This document shows positions 63,639-64,000 of a DNA stretch of 64,000 bases, in pieces; the first letter of the stretch is position 1; the number at the start of each line of letters is the position of its first letter. The stretch lies in NCBI RefSeq assembly GCF_949987535.1, contig NC_080069.1, positions 38,491,269 through 38,555,268 on the forward strand. The letters run 5' to 3'. A program made the translations under genes and the position numbers. Origin of the DNA: Balaenoptera acutorostrata. Lineage: Eukaryota; Chordata; Mammalia; Artiodactyla; Balaenopteridae. The notes beneath the pieces are model-generated. The model was given only the letters and a program-made list of their open reading frames with translations, was not told where the DNA came from and made no database searches.

Positions 63639-64000
63639 TTTGCTTAACTTACTGTGTTTGGGGTCTCCTTTTCATAGGCTGCAGGTTTGTAGTTCCCATT
63701 GTTTTTGGTGTCTGCCCCCAGTGGCTAAGGTTGGTTCAGTGGGTTCTGTAGGCTTCCTGGTGGAGGGGACTGGTGCCTGTGTTTTGGTGGATGAGGCTGG
63801 ATCTTGTCTTTCTGGTGGGCAGGACCACGCCCGGTGTTGGGTTTTGGGGTAACTGTGACCTTATTATGATTTTAGGCAGTCTCTCTGCTAATGGGTGCGT
63901 TAGTGTTCCTGTCCTGCTAGTTGTTTGGCATAGGGTGTCCAGCACTGGAGCTTGCTGGTCGTTGAGTGGAGCTGGGTCTTAGCATTGAGATGGAGATCTC

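Larger units (their letters stand above)
58569..64000 (-). mobile_element. Near-full-length L1 retrotransposon, antisense, runs off the window
   Basis: A LINE-1 in reverse orientation. The poly-A end is the T-run at 58569-58579, followed (in + coordinates) by 3' UTR to about 58937, ORF2 at 58938-62687, a short intergenic spacer, ORF1 at about 62746-63638 and 5' UTR from 63639 past the window end. All usual L1 parts are present in order, so this was a full-length or nearly full-length insertion. Both ORFs are broken, so it is not autonomous now. It lies antisense... that is, in the same (minus) orientation as DAPK1 transcription, within the large intron. Confidence 0.95.

Overview
The window is mammalian nuclear DNA, almost certainly from a cetacean or close relative. 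The sign is several tRNA-derived SINEs of the CHR type, which begin with a 'gggcttccctggtggcrcagtgg' head and have A-rich tails and clean target-site duplications, in a background of mammal-wide repeats (MIR, L2, MER5A, MER20, MLT1, old L1). I see no Bov-B or ruminant-type satellite. There is no bacterial or viral coding region.

The only cellular gene I can support is DAPK1 (death-associated protein kinase 1), on the minus strand. Sixteen consecutive coding exons lie between 37316 and 11139, all with GT-AG borders. They join into one open frame of 1717 nt (572 codons plus the last base of a split codon) that covers about residues 96-667 of a protein of roughly 1430 residues. In transcription order they encode the kinase C-lobe (exons 1-6), the autoregulatory calmodulin-binding segment (7-8), the linker before the repeats (9), and the ankyrin-repeat array with its C-terminal cap (10-16). 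The kinase N-lobe exons lie upstream beyond 64000. The ROC/COR GTPase-like region, cytoskeleton-binding region and death domain lie downstream beyond position 1.

Layout: 1-11138 is part of the intron after the last visible exon. 11139-27371 holds the well-spaced ankyrin exons. 27829-37316 holds the linker, autoregulatory and kinase exons, more tightly packed and including a 27-nt microexon and an 86-nt intron. 37317-64000 is part of one large upstream intron. It is packed with nested repeats and ends in a nearly full-length antisense L1 (58569 to beyond the window end) whose ORF1 and ORF2 are both broken.

I found no new coding system. The observations most worth a second look are about gene architecture and repeats: an old L1 that abuts a kinase-exon splice acceptor, one-exon-one-ankyrin-repeat modularity with two weak donors, a pair of inverted Tigger-like segments sharing extra flank, a SINE with a non-A segment inside its tail, and a CpG-richer island-like patch in an intron.
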